A stretch of 64,000 bases of DNA from Embleya sp049739465 (lineage in GTDB: Bacteria; Actinomycetota; Actinomycetes; Streptomycetales; Streptomycetaceae), in the NCBI RefSeq assembly GCF_049739465.1, contig NZ_JBMHHY010000015.1, positions 62,001 through 126,000 on the forward strand. Direction: 5' to 3'. A model generated the notes under the pieces. The model was not told the origin of the DNA and searched no databases. It was given only the letters and a program-made list of their open reading frames with translations. Below are positions 1 to 7,727 of the stretch, piece after piece; positions within the stretch are counted from its first letter, which is position 1, and each line of letters starts with the position of its first letter. The position numbers and the translations under genes were made by a program.

Positions 1-749
1 TCGGCCGACGGGTTCCGGTCGGGCAGACGCAGGGTCAGGTCCGCGCCGACGTCGAATTCACCCCCCGTGACGCTCGGTGCGGACGAGGTCGAGCAGAGGG
101 TCGCCGTACGGCTCGTCTGGGCCCGGTTGCCGGGCTTCGCCGAGCTGGGATAGGGGCCGCGTCCCGGATGCGGCGTGCAGTACGGATCCCAGACGAGGTT
201 GTGCGCCTCGATCCGGGTCCCGTCCTCCGCCCGGAAATCGGACATCGTGCCGGTGAGGGTCCAGCCGTTGCGCGACCCGCGAAAGTCCTGGACCAGCATC
301 GGATTCAGCGTGCCCCTGGCAGTGCCACCGGTCCGGTCCACGGTGAGCCGACTCTGGCCCGCGTTGGGTGTGCTGACCGCCAGGACGCCCGGGTTGATGT
401 TGCCGTCCACCCGGGCCGGGGACCGAGGTTGCTCGATCCTGGTGTCCCAGTCGAGGTCGCCGGCGCCCGGCGTGGCGCCGCCGCCGGTGCTGCCGCCGGC
501 GGACCCGGTCCCGGGCGCGTCCGGGCCGGTCGAACCGACGCCGGGCACAGCGGTGTTCGCCCCGTCGCCGATGGCCGTCGGCGGCGGCCGGAAGCTGCCG
601 CCGCCGCCCGGGCCCGCCTGGTCGGTGACGTTGGTGTGCGACGGGCCGAACTCGCCGCCGCCGGGCCCGTAATAGAACACGAGCACGGTGCCGAGCACCG
701 CGCCGGTCGCGATCAGCGCGGCAAGTCCCTTGCCGGGGTGGGCGGTCAT
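1..749 (-). CDS. WxL-like domain surface protein (3' end outside window)
   Basis: The visible 249 residues start with a hydrophobic stretch at about residues 8-28 (GLAALIATGAVLGTVLVFYY) that looks like an uncleaved signal anchor. A Gly/Pro/Ser-rich linker follows to about residue 95, then a WxL-like domain with the motif GWTLTGTMSDF (Trp at about 163) and the start of the conserved tail (GGEFDVGADLTLRLP). The ATG overlaps the stop of the upstream membrane-protein gene as ATGA, so it is the third gene of a coupled operon with the DUF916-like protein. In Firmicutes, WxL domains bind cell wall non-covalently together with DUF916 partners; that role here is inferred. The C-terminus lies beyond the window edge, so the final motif cannot be checked. 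Confidence 0.8.
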   Translation of the reverse strand, partial: MTAHPGKGLAALIATGAVLGTVLVFYYGPGGGEFGPSHTNVTDQAGPGGGGSFRPPPTAIGDGANTAVPGVGSTGPDAPGTGSAGGSTGGGATPGAGDLDWDTRIEQPRSPARVDGNINPGVLAVSTPNAGQSRLTVDRTGGTARGTLNPMLVQDFRGSRNGWTLTGTMSDFRAEDGTRIEAHNLVWDPYCTPHPGRGPYPSSAKPGNRAQTSRTATLCSTSSAPSVTGGEFDVGADLTLRLPDRNPSA

Positions 750-1900
750 CGATCGCGCCCTCCGGACTCGCCGGCGCTCGTCCGGACCGGTTGCTTGCTC
801 AGGTCGATCGGTTCGGCCGCGGCGCCGGCCGGGGTTTCGGCCGGCCGCCGGTTCGCCGCTCTGGATTCCGACGCATCGTCATCCGCCTTGTCCTCGGCGG
901 ACTTTCGGTTCTTGCCGGGCCTGGCGAGCAGCGACGAGGCGTCGGGCAGGCCGACTTCGCGCTCACGTTCGCCGGTCCGGCGGGCTCGTTGCTCGGCGAT
1001 CAGTTCGACGATCCGCAGGAACAACCGCCACGCCGCGACGGGGACGACGATCACCAGGAGCGCGCCGAAGACGTAGACACCCCAGGGTCGGCCGACCTCC
1101 AGGGCCTGCTCGTCCACGATCTGGTTGTCGTACATCACCCGCCAGCTGAAGGTGCCGTGCTGACGGGGGTTCAGTTCCACCGGGAGCATGATGGTGGCCC
1201 GCTTGCCCGGCGCGATGGTGATGTGCGACTCGTAGTTGTCCCAGGTAGGGGCGTAGACCCCTTCGTAGAAGCCGATGCGGAAGGTCGGGTTGATGATCGG
1301 CGACTGGCCCATGTTGCCGACCTCTATGCGGAACCGGCGCTGCACCGGCGAGCCGAACCAGGTGAAGATCGAGTCCTCGCCGACCATCGCGCTGTCGATG
1401 AAGACCAGTCGGCCGGGCGTCTTCACGGTCGCCGGGAGCGGTGCGTACGGTGCGCCGTCGATTTCCAGCGGCACACTCGCGTCCTTCGGCGGGCCGTTCA
1501 TGATCACCGCGATCCGGACCACGCACGGGCACGGGGACGGCGGGATGGCGGCGGTCAGGGTGATCGAGACACCGCCGCTCGCATCGACGGTCCCGCTCGC
1601 GGCACTGGCCGCGGCGCAGTTGACCGTGCCGCGCAGGCCGTTCTCGCCACAGATGCTCGCTTGGACCAGGGATCCGGGGGTCCAGTCGCCACCGACGACC
1701 GAGACCTTGTCCCCGGCCGCGACCTTGCCCGGGTCGATCGACGCACTCGGTCCGGCGGCGGGCGGCGGGTCCGCCGCCCGCGCGGGAGCCGTGCCGCCGA
1801 GGGCGCCGAGCCCAAGAAGCAGCACGGCGACCAGCGCGAGGGCGGCGGCGCGCGGGCGGCCGACTCGAACTGCGTGATGGACCCGGTTGGCCGGGATCAA
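746..1900 (-). CDS. Secreted/membrane Ig-like protein of the WxL operon
   Basis: A 384-residue protein with a signal peptide (Ala-rich, ending APARAAD near residue 35), an Ig-like module beginning ASIDPGKVAAGDKVSVVGG with a paired-cysteine loop, a second beta-rich domain (FTWFGSPVQRRFRIEVGN), a single C-terminal membrane helix (WGVYVFGALLVIVVPVAAW) and a charged cytoplasmic tail of about 90 residues. The TTG start at 1900 is chosen because it overlaps the upstream stop as TTGA, has a G-rich Shine-Dalgarno region, and leaves a good signal peptide. The gene ends in an ATGA overlap with the WxL gene. Its Ig module resembles those of the unlinked WxL proteins nearby, which suggests a shared partner surface. 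Function is unknown; a membrane anchor for the complex is inferred. Confidence 0.75.
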   Translation of the reverse strand: MIPANRVHHAVRVGRPRAAALALVAVLLLGLGALGGTAPARAADPPPAAGPSASIDPGKVAAGDKVSVVGGDWTPGSLVQASICGENGLRGTVNCAAASAASGTVDASGGVSITLTAAIPPSPCPCVVRIAVIMNGPPKDASVPLEIDGAPYAPLPATVKTPGRLVFIDSAMVGEDSIFTWFGSPVQRRFRIEVGNMGQSPIINPTFRIGFYEGVYAPTWDNYESHITIAPGKRATIMLPVELNPRQHGTFSWRVMYDNQIVDEQALEVGRPWGVYVFGALLVIVVPVAAWRLFLRIVELIAEQRARRTGEREREVGLPDASSLLARPGKNRKSAEDKADDDASESRAANRRPAETPAGAAAEPIDLSKQPVRTSAGESGGRDR

Positions 1901-3699
1901 CGGCCGACCCCCGCGGAGTCGGCGGAGCCCTCGACGGCGGGCGCGGCGCGAGAAGGCGCGGGCGGCTGCTTCCCGTTCGGGGGTTCGGCGGGCCGGTCGG
2001 CGGTGGTGGCGACGGCGGCGGACTCGGCCTCGGCAGGCGGCTCGGAGCCGGCCGGCCGTTCGGTGCCGGGCTCGACCGGGTCGGTTTCGGCCGTCGTGTC
2101 GGGTTGCGCCGCGGCGGACGCGACTTCGGCAGGCCGGGCCTCGGCGGGCAACGTGGTGGTGGGCGTTTCGATGATCGGGTTCACACTGGGCAAGTCTTCG
2201 GCGGAAGGGGCCGCGGTGCCACCCTCGTTCGCTGCGGGCACAGCGTCGCCCGGCTCGGCTGCGGCGGGTTCGCCGGCACCCGGCCCGTCCTTGGCCGCCG
2301 TTGCCTCGGCCTGCTGCTCGGTGGCGGGCGCTTCGCTGCTCGGATTCGCGGTGGGCCCGCCCTCGGCGGAAGTGGCCGCAGTGGCCGTCGCGTTCGCCAC
2401 GGGCGGCGCGTCGTGGGCCGACTCGGCCGACTCGGCTGCCGCGGAGTCGCCCACGGCCGCCCCGGCCTGCTCGGCCTCGGCGACGGCCGTCGTCGTACCC
2501 GAAGTCCCGACCACCGCATCCGCCTTCGCAGGCTTCGTCGGCGTCGGCGTCTCGGCCGGTATGGGCTCGCCGGACGTCTCGGCATGCGCGACGGCCGCAC
2601 CGGCCGCCGCCGCAGGCTCCGGCATCGTGGTGCCGTCGGTCGGACCCGTCGGGCCGCCCGGCTTGGCCGGATCTGCGCCGCCCTTGCCCTTGCGGCCGTT
2701 GCGCCACACACCCCAGCCGACGCCGGCGATCAGCAGGATCGCGGCCAGCGTGAGCAGGCTCGGCCACGGCACCGCCGTGTAGGAGGCACTCGCACTGTCC
2801 TTGAGGTTCTGGTCCGCGACCACACCGTCGACCTTGATCGTGACATGGTCCAGACGCGGCGCGTCCTGCCACTCGACGACCTTCTCCACGGTCGAGCCCG
2901 GCAGGATCTCGGTGCCCTCGTCGGCCTTGCTCATCAGCTTGCGGCCGAACAGCCCCTCGGCCTTCAGGTCGAACTTCGGCCGCAGGATCACGTTGCCCCG
3001 GTTGATGATCCGGTACGTGATCCTCGCCGTGCTCGACCCGAAGAACTCGTGGAAGCCCGCGTCCCGCTTGACGTCCACCTTCTGGATGTCCATCGCGGGC
3101 AACGCGTCGCCCTGCACCCGCAGGTAGACCCGGGCGCCGATCTGGCGCTGGATGTTGACCTTGATCTGGCCCTGCTGCTGGGTGCCCTCGATCGCGGTGT
3201 TCAGCGCGACCACGGCGCCGGGGTGGTCACCGGGTGTCGCGTTCGGCGGAATGACGATGTTGAACGGGACGTTGCGCTTCTCCCCCGGTTGCAGGATCAG
3301 CGTCTGGTTCTCCGGCGCCACCTGGATCCAGGTACCGACGTCCTTCTGCTTGTCGGTGACCGTGCGCAGCGCGAAGCCGCCGTCGCGCGGCGTGTTGTAC
3401 GCGTCCGCGCCGAACAGCTTCATGGTGAGCGGCGTCGGGCTCGTGTTGTGCAGCGTCACCACGTCGGGGACGGTGGTGCCGGCGGCGCCTTCGAGGAAGA
3501 AGTAGCGACGGGCGTTCTGGCTCGTGCCCTCCGGCACGTAGGGGTCGACCGACCATTCGCCGTTGCCCGCGGCCGACGCGGGCGCCGGGGCGACCAGTGT
3601 CAGCGACGCGAACAGCGTGGCCAGCACCGCGAACACGGTGGCCAGGGATCGGATACGGCCGCCTGGTCGGCGGATCGGGGGGGCCGAGGTGCCCGTCAT
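1897..3699 (-). CDS. DUF916-like WxL-interacting protein
   Basis: A 600-residue protein with signal peptide (ending PASAAGNGEW), then a two-domain extracellular part matching the WxL-interacting family. The first half has WSVDPYVPEG, an ARRYFFLEGAAG stretch and the N-domain VTLHNTSPTPL beta strand; the second half has QIGARVYLRVQG and the TYRIINRGNVILRPKFD block. A membrane helix follows (LLTLAAILLIAGVGWGVW, about residue 340), then an Ala/Glu/Pro-rich cytoplasmic tail of about 240 residues, unusually long for this family. The ATG at 3699 has GGAG about 8 nt upstream. In Firmicutes these proteins bind peptidoglycan and WxL domains and sit beside WxL genes. Here the gene starts an operon with a membrane protein and a WxL protein, which supports the same role. 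Confidence 0.8.
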   Translation of the reverse strand: MTGTSAPPIRRPGGRIRSLATVFAVLATLFASLTLVAPAPASAAGNGEWSVDPYVPEGTSQNARRYFFLEGAAGTTVPDVVTLHNTSPTPLTMKLFGADAYNTPRDGGFALRTVTDKQKDVGTWIQVAPENQTLILQPGEKRNVPFNIVIPPNATPGDHPGAVVALNTAIEGTQQQGQIKVNIQRQIGARVYLRVQGDALPAMDIQKVDVKRDAGFHEFFGSSTARITYRIINRGNVILRPKFDLKAEGLFGRKLMSKADEGTEILPGSTVEKVVEWQDAPRLDHVTIKVDGVVADQNLKDSASASYTAVPWPSLLTLAAILLIAGVGWGVWRNGRKGKGGADPAKPGGPTGPTDGTTMPEPAAAAGAAVAHAETSGEPIPAETPTPTKPAKADAVVGTSGTTTAVAEAEQAGAAVGDSAAAESAESAHDAPPVANATATAATSAEGGPTANPSSEAPATEQQAEATAAKDGPGAGEPAAAEPGDAVPAANEGGTAAPSAEDLPSVNPIIETPTTTLPAEARPAEVASAAAQPDTTAETDPVEPGTERPAGSEPPAEAESAAVATTADRPAEPPNGKQPPAPSRAAPAVEGSADSAGVGR

Positions 3700-3892
3700 C
3701 GGTGTCTCCAGCTGGTCTGTGTGCCGCGGATCGAATGGGCCGGCTTCGGGAGCGGATCCGAAGGGCCCGCGCTGTGTGCCTGGTTGTCGCTGGGACGGAT
3801 CGGCCGAGTGCGGTGTGGGCGGGACGGGCCGGCTGCCCGCCCCACCCTCCGCTCTGCGTCGATCCGCAGCGGCCCGCCGCCGGCGGCCCGTG

Positions 3893-3916
3893 GGCCACGG
3901 ATGGTTTTCCGTGGCC
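3893..3916 (-). terminator. Second hairpin between WxL gene and DUF916 operon
   Basis: GGCCACGG and CCGTGGCC form a perfect 8-bp stem around an 8-nt loop. It lies about 70 nt downstream of the 3984-5585 stop and ahead of the DUF916-like gene. It could be a second terminator or a leader hairpin; there is no long T-run. Confidence 0.45.
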
Positions 3917-3946
3917 GATGGGCCCCTGGCGGCAAGGCCGTTCAGG

Positions 3947-3976
3947 TCTCCGCGCCGGAGCAGTCCGGCGCGGAGA
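3947..3976 (-). terminator. Terminator of WxL gene 3984-5585
   Basis: A perfect 13-bp inverted repeat (TCTCCGCGCCGGA / TCCGGCGCGGAGA) with a 4-nt loop starts 8 nt past the stop codon. There is no clear T-run, as is common for actinomycete terminators. Confidence 0.75.
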
Positions 3977-3983
3977 AACTCGG

Positions 3984-5585
3984 TCAGGAGATGGAGATCG
4001 TGAGCGTCCCGCTGTAGTTGCCGGGCGCCTGGTAGGCCGGAACCGCCAGGCTCAGCCCCGCGTCGGCGGCGAACGTGCCGCCGGTGACCGCCGCGTTGGG
4101 CGCGGAGGCCAGCGTGGCACCGGTCTTGCCGATCGGACCCGCGCTGCCCGCCACGGCCTGGCTCGGCGAGCCCTCGCCCGGGGTGAGCTTCGGCGTCCAG
4201 GAGAACTTCTCCGCCGGGATGGTGCCGCCCGCGCCGTTGCCGAAGTCGGTCACCGAACCGGTCAGCGTCCAACCCGTGGCGCCGCCGCGGTAGTCCTTGA
4301 CCGTCACCGTGTTCAGCGCGCCGGTCATGTTCTGCTCGGTGCCGTTCAGGGTCACGTCGGAGAGTTTGATCCCGCCGTTCGCCTGAGAGATCGTCAGGGC
4401 GCCGCCGGCGATCGTGCCGGTGAGGTCCTGCTTGAGCGTCCCGGCCGGGGGGTTGCCCCCGTCGACCGTGAACGGCGTGGCGGTGCCGAGCTTGCCCGTG
4501 GTGTCCTCGGACGCCGCGATCAGCGTGGTGTCCGCCTTGGTGACCTTCACCTTGGCGGTGAACTTGCCGTCGGCGCCCGCCTTGGCCATCACCAGACCGG
4601 GTACGTCCGGCTGGTGCGCGGCGTTGGTCGGGATCACGTAGACGTCGGCGCCGGGTGTGTAGCCCTCGCCGGCGACGGTGACCTCGGTGCCGACCGGCCC
4701 GTGTGTCGGGTTCAGGGTGAGCTTGCGCGGGTTGCTCGGGACGTCCGCCTTGACCGTGACATTGGAGGTCTTGGCCTTGTCGCCGACGGTGACCTTGAGC
4801 TGGTACGAGCCGTCCGCGACGGTCGCGCCGATGGTCGCCGTACCGGAGAGCGCACCGCTTGCCACGGTCAGCGCGCCGGTGACCTTGGTGGCATCACACG
4901 CGTTGCCGCTCGCGTCGCACAGTTCGACCTTGGGCGTCCCCGCCGGCCAGTTCGTCCCGGCGACGGTGAGGGCACCGCCGGGCTTGACCTGGCCGGGGGT
5001 GGTGGTCAGGGTCGGGTCGAGCGGCGGGGCGTCGGCGACCTTGTAGGACGCGACGACTCCATTGCTCCCGGTCACCTGGCAGGTGGCCGTGGTGATCTTG
5101 CTCGCCTGCCCGGGCAGGTAGACATCCAGGGCGAAGGTCTTGAGGGTCAAATCGATGGTGGTCCCCGGCGCGGCCTGCGGGATGGCCAGGTCGGCGGTGA
5201 ACGGGGGCGGGTCGATGCCCTGGGTGGGGCCGATGTTGGCGGTGAACTGCGGTGCGGTCAGGGTTACTTCGCCGCCGGTGCTGAGCGTGAAGGTGTACTG
5301 GCCGACGAAGCCGATGTTGTTGAACGCGGAGTCCGGCCGCAACGGGTTCTCGCCCGCGTCGACCTTGGCCTGTACCGTTCCCGGCGCCGCGCCGGTGTCC
5401 GGTGTGAGCGAGACGTCGAACGTCTGCTTGCCGGTCTTGTTCCAGTGCAGGATCGGCTCGGTGCAGGTCAGATCCGGATTCACCGAACCGGCGAAGGCCG
5501 CCGGCGCGCCCGCCACCATGCCTGCGGTACCCGCGATCATCGCGACGCCCAAGGTCGCGACGACCTTCTTGCTGGGTTTGAACAT
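3984..5585 (-). CDS. WxL-like domain secreted surface protein
   Basis: 533 residues. A signal peptide (about 1-32, ending AAFAGS) is followed by a unique N-terminal beta domain (to about 165). Next comes an Ig-like module with the two-cysteine loop VELCDASGNAC, a TIG/IPT-like module (LTLNPTHGPVGTEVTVAGEG), then the WxL-like domain with GWTLTGSVTDF (Trp 439) and the terminal strand YSGTLTISIS. The last strand sits where Firmicutes proteins have the second WxL motif but lacks Trp. ATG 5585 has GAAGGGAG upstream. The gene is monocistronic, with a TTGACT promoter and a leader of about 200 nt that shares elements with genes 7727 and 9513. Export and non-covalent wall attachment are inferred. Confidence 0.85.
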   Translation of the reverse strand: MFKPSKKVVATLGVAMIAGTAGMVAGAPAAFAGSVNPDLTCTEPILHWNKTGKQTFDVSLTPDTGAAPGTVQAKVDAGENPLRPDSAFNNIGFVGQYTFTLSTGGEVTLTAPQFTANIGPTQGIDPPPFTADLAIPQAAPGTTIDLTLKTFALDVYLPGQASKITTATCQVTGSNGVVASYKVADAPPLDPTLTTTPGQVKPGGALTVAGTNWPAGTPKVELCDASGNACDATKVTGALTVASGALSGTATIGATVADGSYQLKVTVGDKAKTSNVTVKADVPSNPRKLTLNPTHGPVGTEVTVAGEGYTPGADVYVIPTNAAHQPDVPGLVMAKAGADGKFTAKVKVTKADTTLIAASEDTTGKLGTATPFTVDGGNPPAGTLKQDLTGTIAGGALTISQANGGIKLSDVTLNGTEQNMTGALNTVTVKDYRGGATGWTLTGSVTDFGNGAGGTIPAEKFSWTPKLTPGEGSPSQAVAGSAGPIGKTGATLASAPNAAVTGGTFAADAGLSLAVPAYQAPGNYSGTLTISIS

Positions 5586-5648
5586 GTGGTGCTGCTCCCT
5601 TCAGGGGGTTGCCACCAACCGCCGGGGGCGGGGTGGTCGAACACCACA
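5585..5648 (-). promoter_or_regulatory. Leader element able to pair with start codon
   Basis: On the minus strand the leader has TGTGGTG (5648-5642), and CACCACA ends on the A of the ATG (5591-5585). The arms are perfectly complementary, extend to about 10 pairs with wobble, and enclose the Shine-Dalgarno sequence in a loop of about 50 nt. The same element occurs before 7727 and 9513. A translational on/off structure is inferred. Confidence 0.5.
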
Positions 5649-5771
5649 CCGGAGCGGGGTGCCGAGGAGCGTCGCACTACCGTGAGCCCGGCGCTCCGGT
5701 GCCGTACCTGGCGCGCCTCGCTCGAAATGGTTGCCACCCGGCCGAGGCGGCCGTCTCACTGCCCTGCAAAT

Positions 5772-5828
5772 TGAAACCTGTTACAGATTCCGGCGTGCCA
5801 TTCACGCGCGATCGCGTCGCATAGTCAA
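5772..5828 (-). promoter_or_regulatory. Promoter and downstream dyad of WxL gene 3984-5585
   Basis: Minus-strand TTGACT (5828-5823), 17-nt spacer and GTGAAT (5805-5800) form a plausible housekeeping promoter. The dyad TGTAACAGGTTTCA (5785-5772) follows 43 nt after the -35 start, just past the expected transcription start. The same layout occurs at 7489 and 9254. Confidence 0.6.
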
Positions 5829-5848
5829 TAGCCGCCGGGAAGCACCGA

Positions 5849-5878
5849 GGTCGGCCCTCCGAGGCTGGAGGACCGACC
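5849..5878 (-). terminator. Terminator of LPKTG-protein gene
   Basis: GGTCGGCCCTCC and GGAGGACCGACC pair at 11 of 12 positions around a 6-nt loop, 15 nt past the stop codon at 5894. Confidence 0.7.
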
Positions 5879-5893
5879 GTCCCGGACCACCGA

Positions 5894-6748
5894 TCAGGCG
5901 TTGCGCGAGGACCGCACCCGACGGGTCGCGAGCAGCACGCCACCGATGCCGAGCAGGCCGACGGTGCCGCCGAGCAGGCCCATGGAGAGCGCGTCGTCGA
6001 GCGGGCCGGTCTTGGGCAGCGTGTCACCGGTGCCGGCGGTGGTGCCGGAGGTGGTGGAGCCGGACGTCGTGGTGGATCCGGAGGTGGTGGTGGAGCCGGA
6101 GGTGGTGGAACCCGAGGTCGTGGTGGAGCCCGAGGTCGTGGTTCCGGTGCTGCTGCCGCCACTGGTGCTCGCGGCCGGAAGGGTCACCGAGTACGCCGCC
6201 GGAGCAGCCGCGTCGGTGACGGCGCACGGGACGTTCAGCGTCAGCGGCGGGTTGATCACCTCGATCTTCAGACCGAACCCCTTGGGGATCAGGTCGAGCT
6301 TGCCCGCCGCCTTCGCCGGCACCGAGACGTTGGCCGCGAACGCGGGCACCTTGATCCCGGCCCCGGCCTGGAGGGTCAGGGTGGCAGCGGCGCCCACGGC
6401 GGTGACCGTCGCGGATCCGCCGTCGTACTTCGCAGTGAAGGTGACGGTCGGGGTGACCTTGACGCTGGTACCCAGCGGCGAGGACGCCGGGCTCACCCCC
6501 GGGTCGATGTTCAACTTGATCGACGAACCGGGCTCGGCGGTGGGCGGACCGGTGACCGTGAAGGCCTGCGGTCCGGTGACGGAATCCTTGTTACCCATCG
6601 CCGCCTTGACGGTGGGGTCGCTGAAGTCGCACTTGAGCTGCGTATTGACCGTCTCCGCGCCGGCCTGCGGCGCGAACGCCAGCATGCCGCCCGTCATGAC
6701 GGCGAACGCCGCCAAGCCACCCGCTGTTCGCTTGATGGGCCTGCCCAT
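5894..6748 (-). CDS. LPKTG-anchored secreted surface protein
   Basis: 284 residues. A signal peptide ends near QAGAETV. A beta-rich domain of about 165 residues contains two cysteines (QLKCDFSD and NVPCAV). A low-complexity spacer made of repeated Gly-Ser-Thr-Thr/Thr-Ser-Gly units (about 205-240) precedes a sorting signal LPKTG (244-248), a membrane helix and the basic tail RRVRSSRNA. This predicts covalent wall attachment by a sortase, but no sortase gene is in the window. ATG 6748 is chosen for its GAAGGGAG site; an upstream in-frame Met would spoil the signal peptide. It lies inside the WxL gene cluster and its upstream region carries GACACGTGTC (7192-7201). Confidence 0.85.
   Translation of the reverse strand: MGRPIKRTAGGLAAFAVMTGGMLAFAPQAGAETVNTQLKCDFSDPTVKAAMGNKDSVTGPQAFTVTGPPTAEPGSSIKLNIDPGVSPASSPLGTSVKVTPTVTFTAKYDGGSATVTAVGAAATLTLQAGAGIKVPAFAANVSVPAKAAGKLDLIPKGFGLKIEVINPPLTLNVPCAVTDAAAPAAYSVTLPAASTSGGSSTGTTTSGSTTTSGSTTSGSTTTSGSTTTSGSTTSGTTAGTGDTLPKTGPLDDALSMGLLGGTVGLLGIGGVLLATRRVRSSRNA
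6025..6165 (-). repeat. Coding tandem repeat (Ser/Thr/Gly spacer)
   Basis: Imperfect repeats built from GGAGGTGGTGGTGGAGCC-type units encode the GSTT/TSGSTT spacer ahead of the LPKTG signal. Such spacers are typical of wall-anchored proteins and are prone to length change. Confidence 0.7.
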
Positions 6749-7191
6749 ATGGTGGTTCTCCCTTCGGGGGGATCTCTTGCTCATCGAGAAGTCCTGATCG
6801 AAACGGCCGGGGCGACACGCGCTCGGCAGGGCCGTTCCGGCGTGTCGGCCTGCACCGACCCGGCACGCGCCCCGACACATCGGGTACACGCGGTCGCCAC
6901 ACCCGACTTCCCCCTTTCGAGGCGCGGACCGGGCGGGAAACCGGACCACGCAAGCACCGGTGGGACACGCCTCGCGTGGCCTGGAGGAGGCTTCTCCGGG
7001 CGTGTCCGGGAGACATCGAGACTGTTCCAGTACTTGATGTCACGTCAGATCTTCGGGTGACGGTACGACAAGTGGCATGAGCGGACAACAGCGAAAAGCA
7101 GAAAATCTGCATCCGTCGGGCACGGTTCGATATCGCCCGGACCAGCGAAATCACTGTGTCGACAAGACGGTTGACAGGTCCCCACAAATTC

Positions 7192-7201
7192 GACACGTGT
7201 C
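7192..7201. promoter_or_regulatory. GACACGTGTC palindrome
   Basis: A perfect 10-bp palindrome of two inverted GACAC pentamers, identical to sites at 13229 and 15172. On the minus strand, TTGTCG lies 36 nt beyond it, near the spacing seen at the other sites. It probably serves the LPKTG gene, but the promoter itself is weak. Confidence 0.45.
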
Positions 7202-7488
7202 GCGTACAAGCGGCTCGCCAAATGCCCCCAAACAATAAAACTCCGGGCGCCTGCGCATCCGCCGCGAGCGATCGGCGGCCGACTGTCGGCCACCGTGACA
7301 CCCGGCCATGGCGAGCACGACGCCGCATACCGGTGCTCCGGGCACGGTCGGGCCGGCAAAACCCGAGCGCCGGCGCGACACCTACACGGGAATCTGACGC
7401 TCGGTCCGAGTCGAGTCACCGTCGGACACCGGGACGCCCTCCGCACCCCCACGAGGAGGGCGTCCTTCCGGTTTTCCGACCGTATCCC

Positions 7489-7547
7489 TTGACTTTGCGC
7501 AGCCGGTGAAGCGGAATGATCAAGCACGATTTCTGTAACACGTTCCA
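7489..7547 (+). promoter_or_regulatory. Promoter and downstream dyad of WxL gene 7727
   Basis: TTGACT (7489-7494), a 17-nt spacer and CGGAAT (7512-7517) are followed by TGTAACACGTTCCA (7534-7547), exactly 45 nt after the -35 start, as at 9254. The predicted leader is about 200 nt. Confidence 0.6.
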
Positions 7548-7657
7548 CCGACCGGCCGGGGCCGCACTTCGCGACGGCACCCGCCCGGCCGCGCCTGCGG
7601 CATCGAACGAGCCCGCGCGGGCGTGTGTACCCGCCGACCGCGCGCACGGTCCCTCGA

Positions 7658-7727
7658 TGTGGTGTTTCGGCTGCCCCGCCCACCCCGGCGCCGGCAGAGC
7701 GGTAACCGAGAGAAGGAACGCACCATA
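7658..7727 (+). promoter_or_regulatory. Leader element able to pair with start codon
   Basis: TGTGGTG (7658-7664) can pair with CACCATA (7721-7727), which ends on the A of the ATG. One pair is a G-U wobble, and the flanking pair is A-U where the two sister genes have G-U. The substitutions keep pairing, which supports a real stem. Confidence 0.5.

Larger units (their letters stand above)
6749..7726. other. 978-bp divergent intergenic region
   Basis: It lies between the LPKTG gene (minus) and WxL gene 7727 (plus). No credible gene is seen; open frames here are composition artefacts. It holds CTGGAACAG on the minus strand (7030-7022, a partial match to the class I dyad), the palindrome GACACGTGTC (7192-7201) and the TTGACT promoter at 7489. 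Confidence 0.6.

Noticed and set aside
7171..7207. TTGACA at 7171 with CACGTG as a plus-strand promoter
   Set aside because: The putative -10 would be the palindrome itself and no gene starts nearby; TTGACT at 7489 is better placed for 7727.
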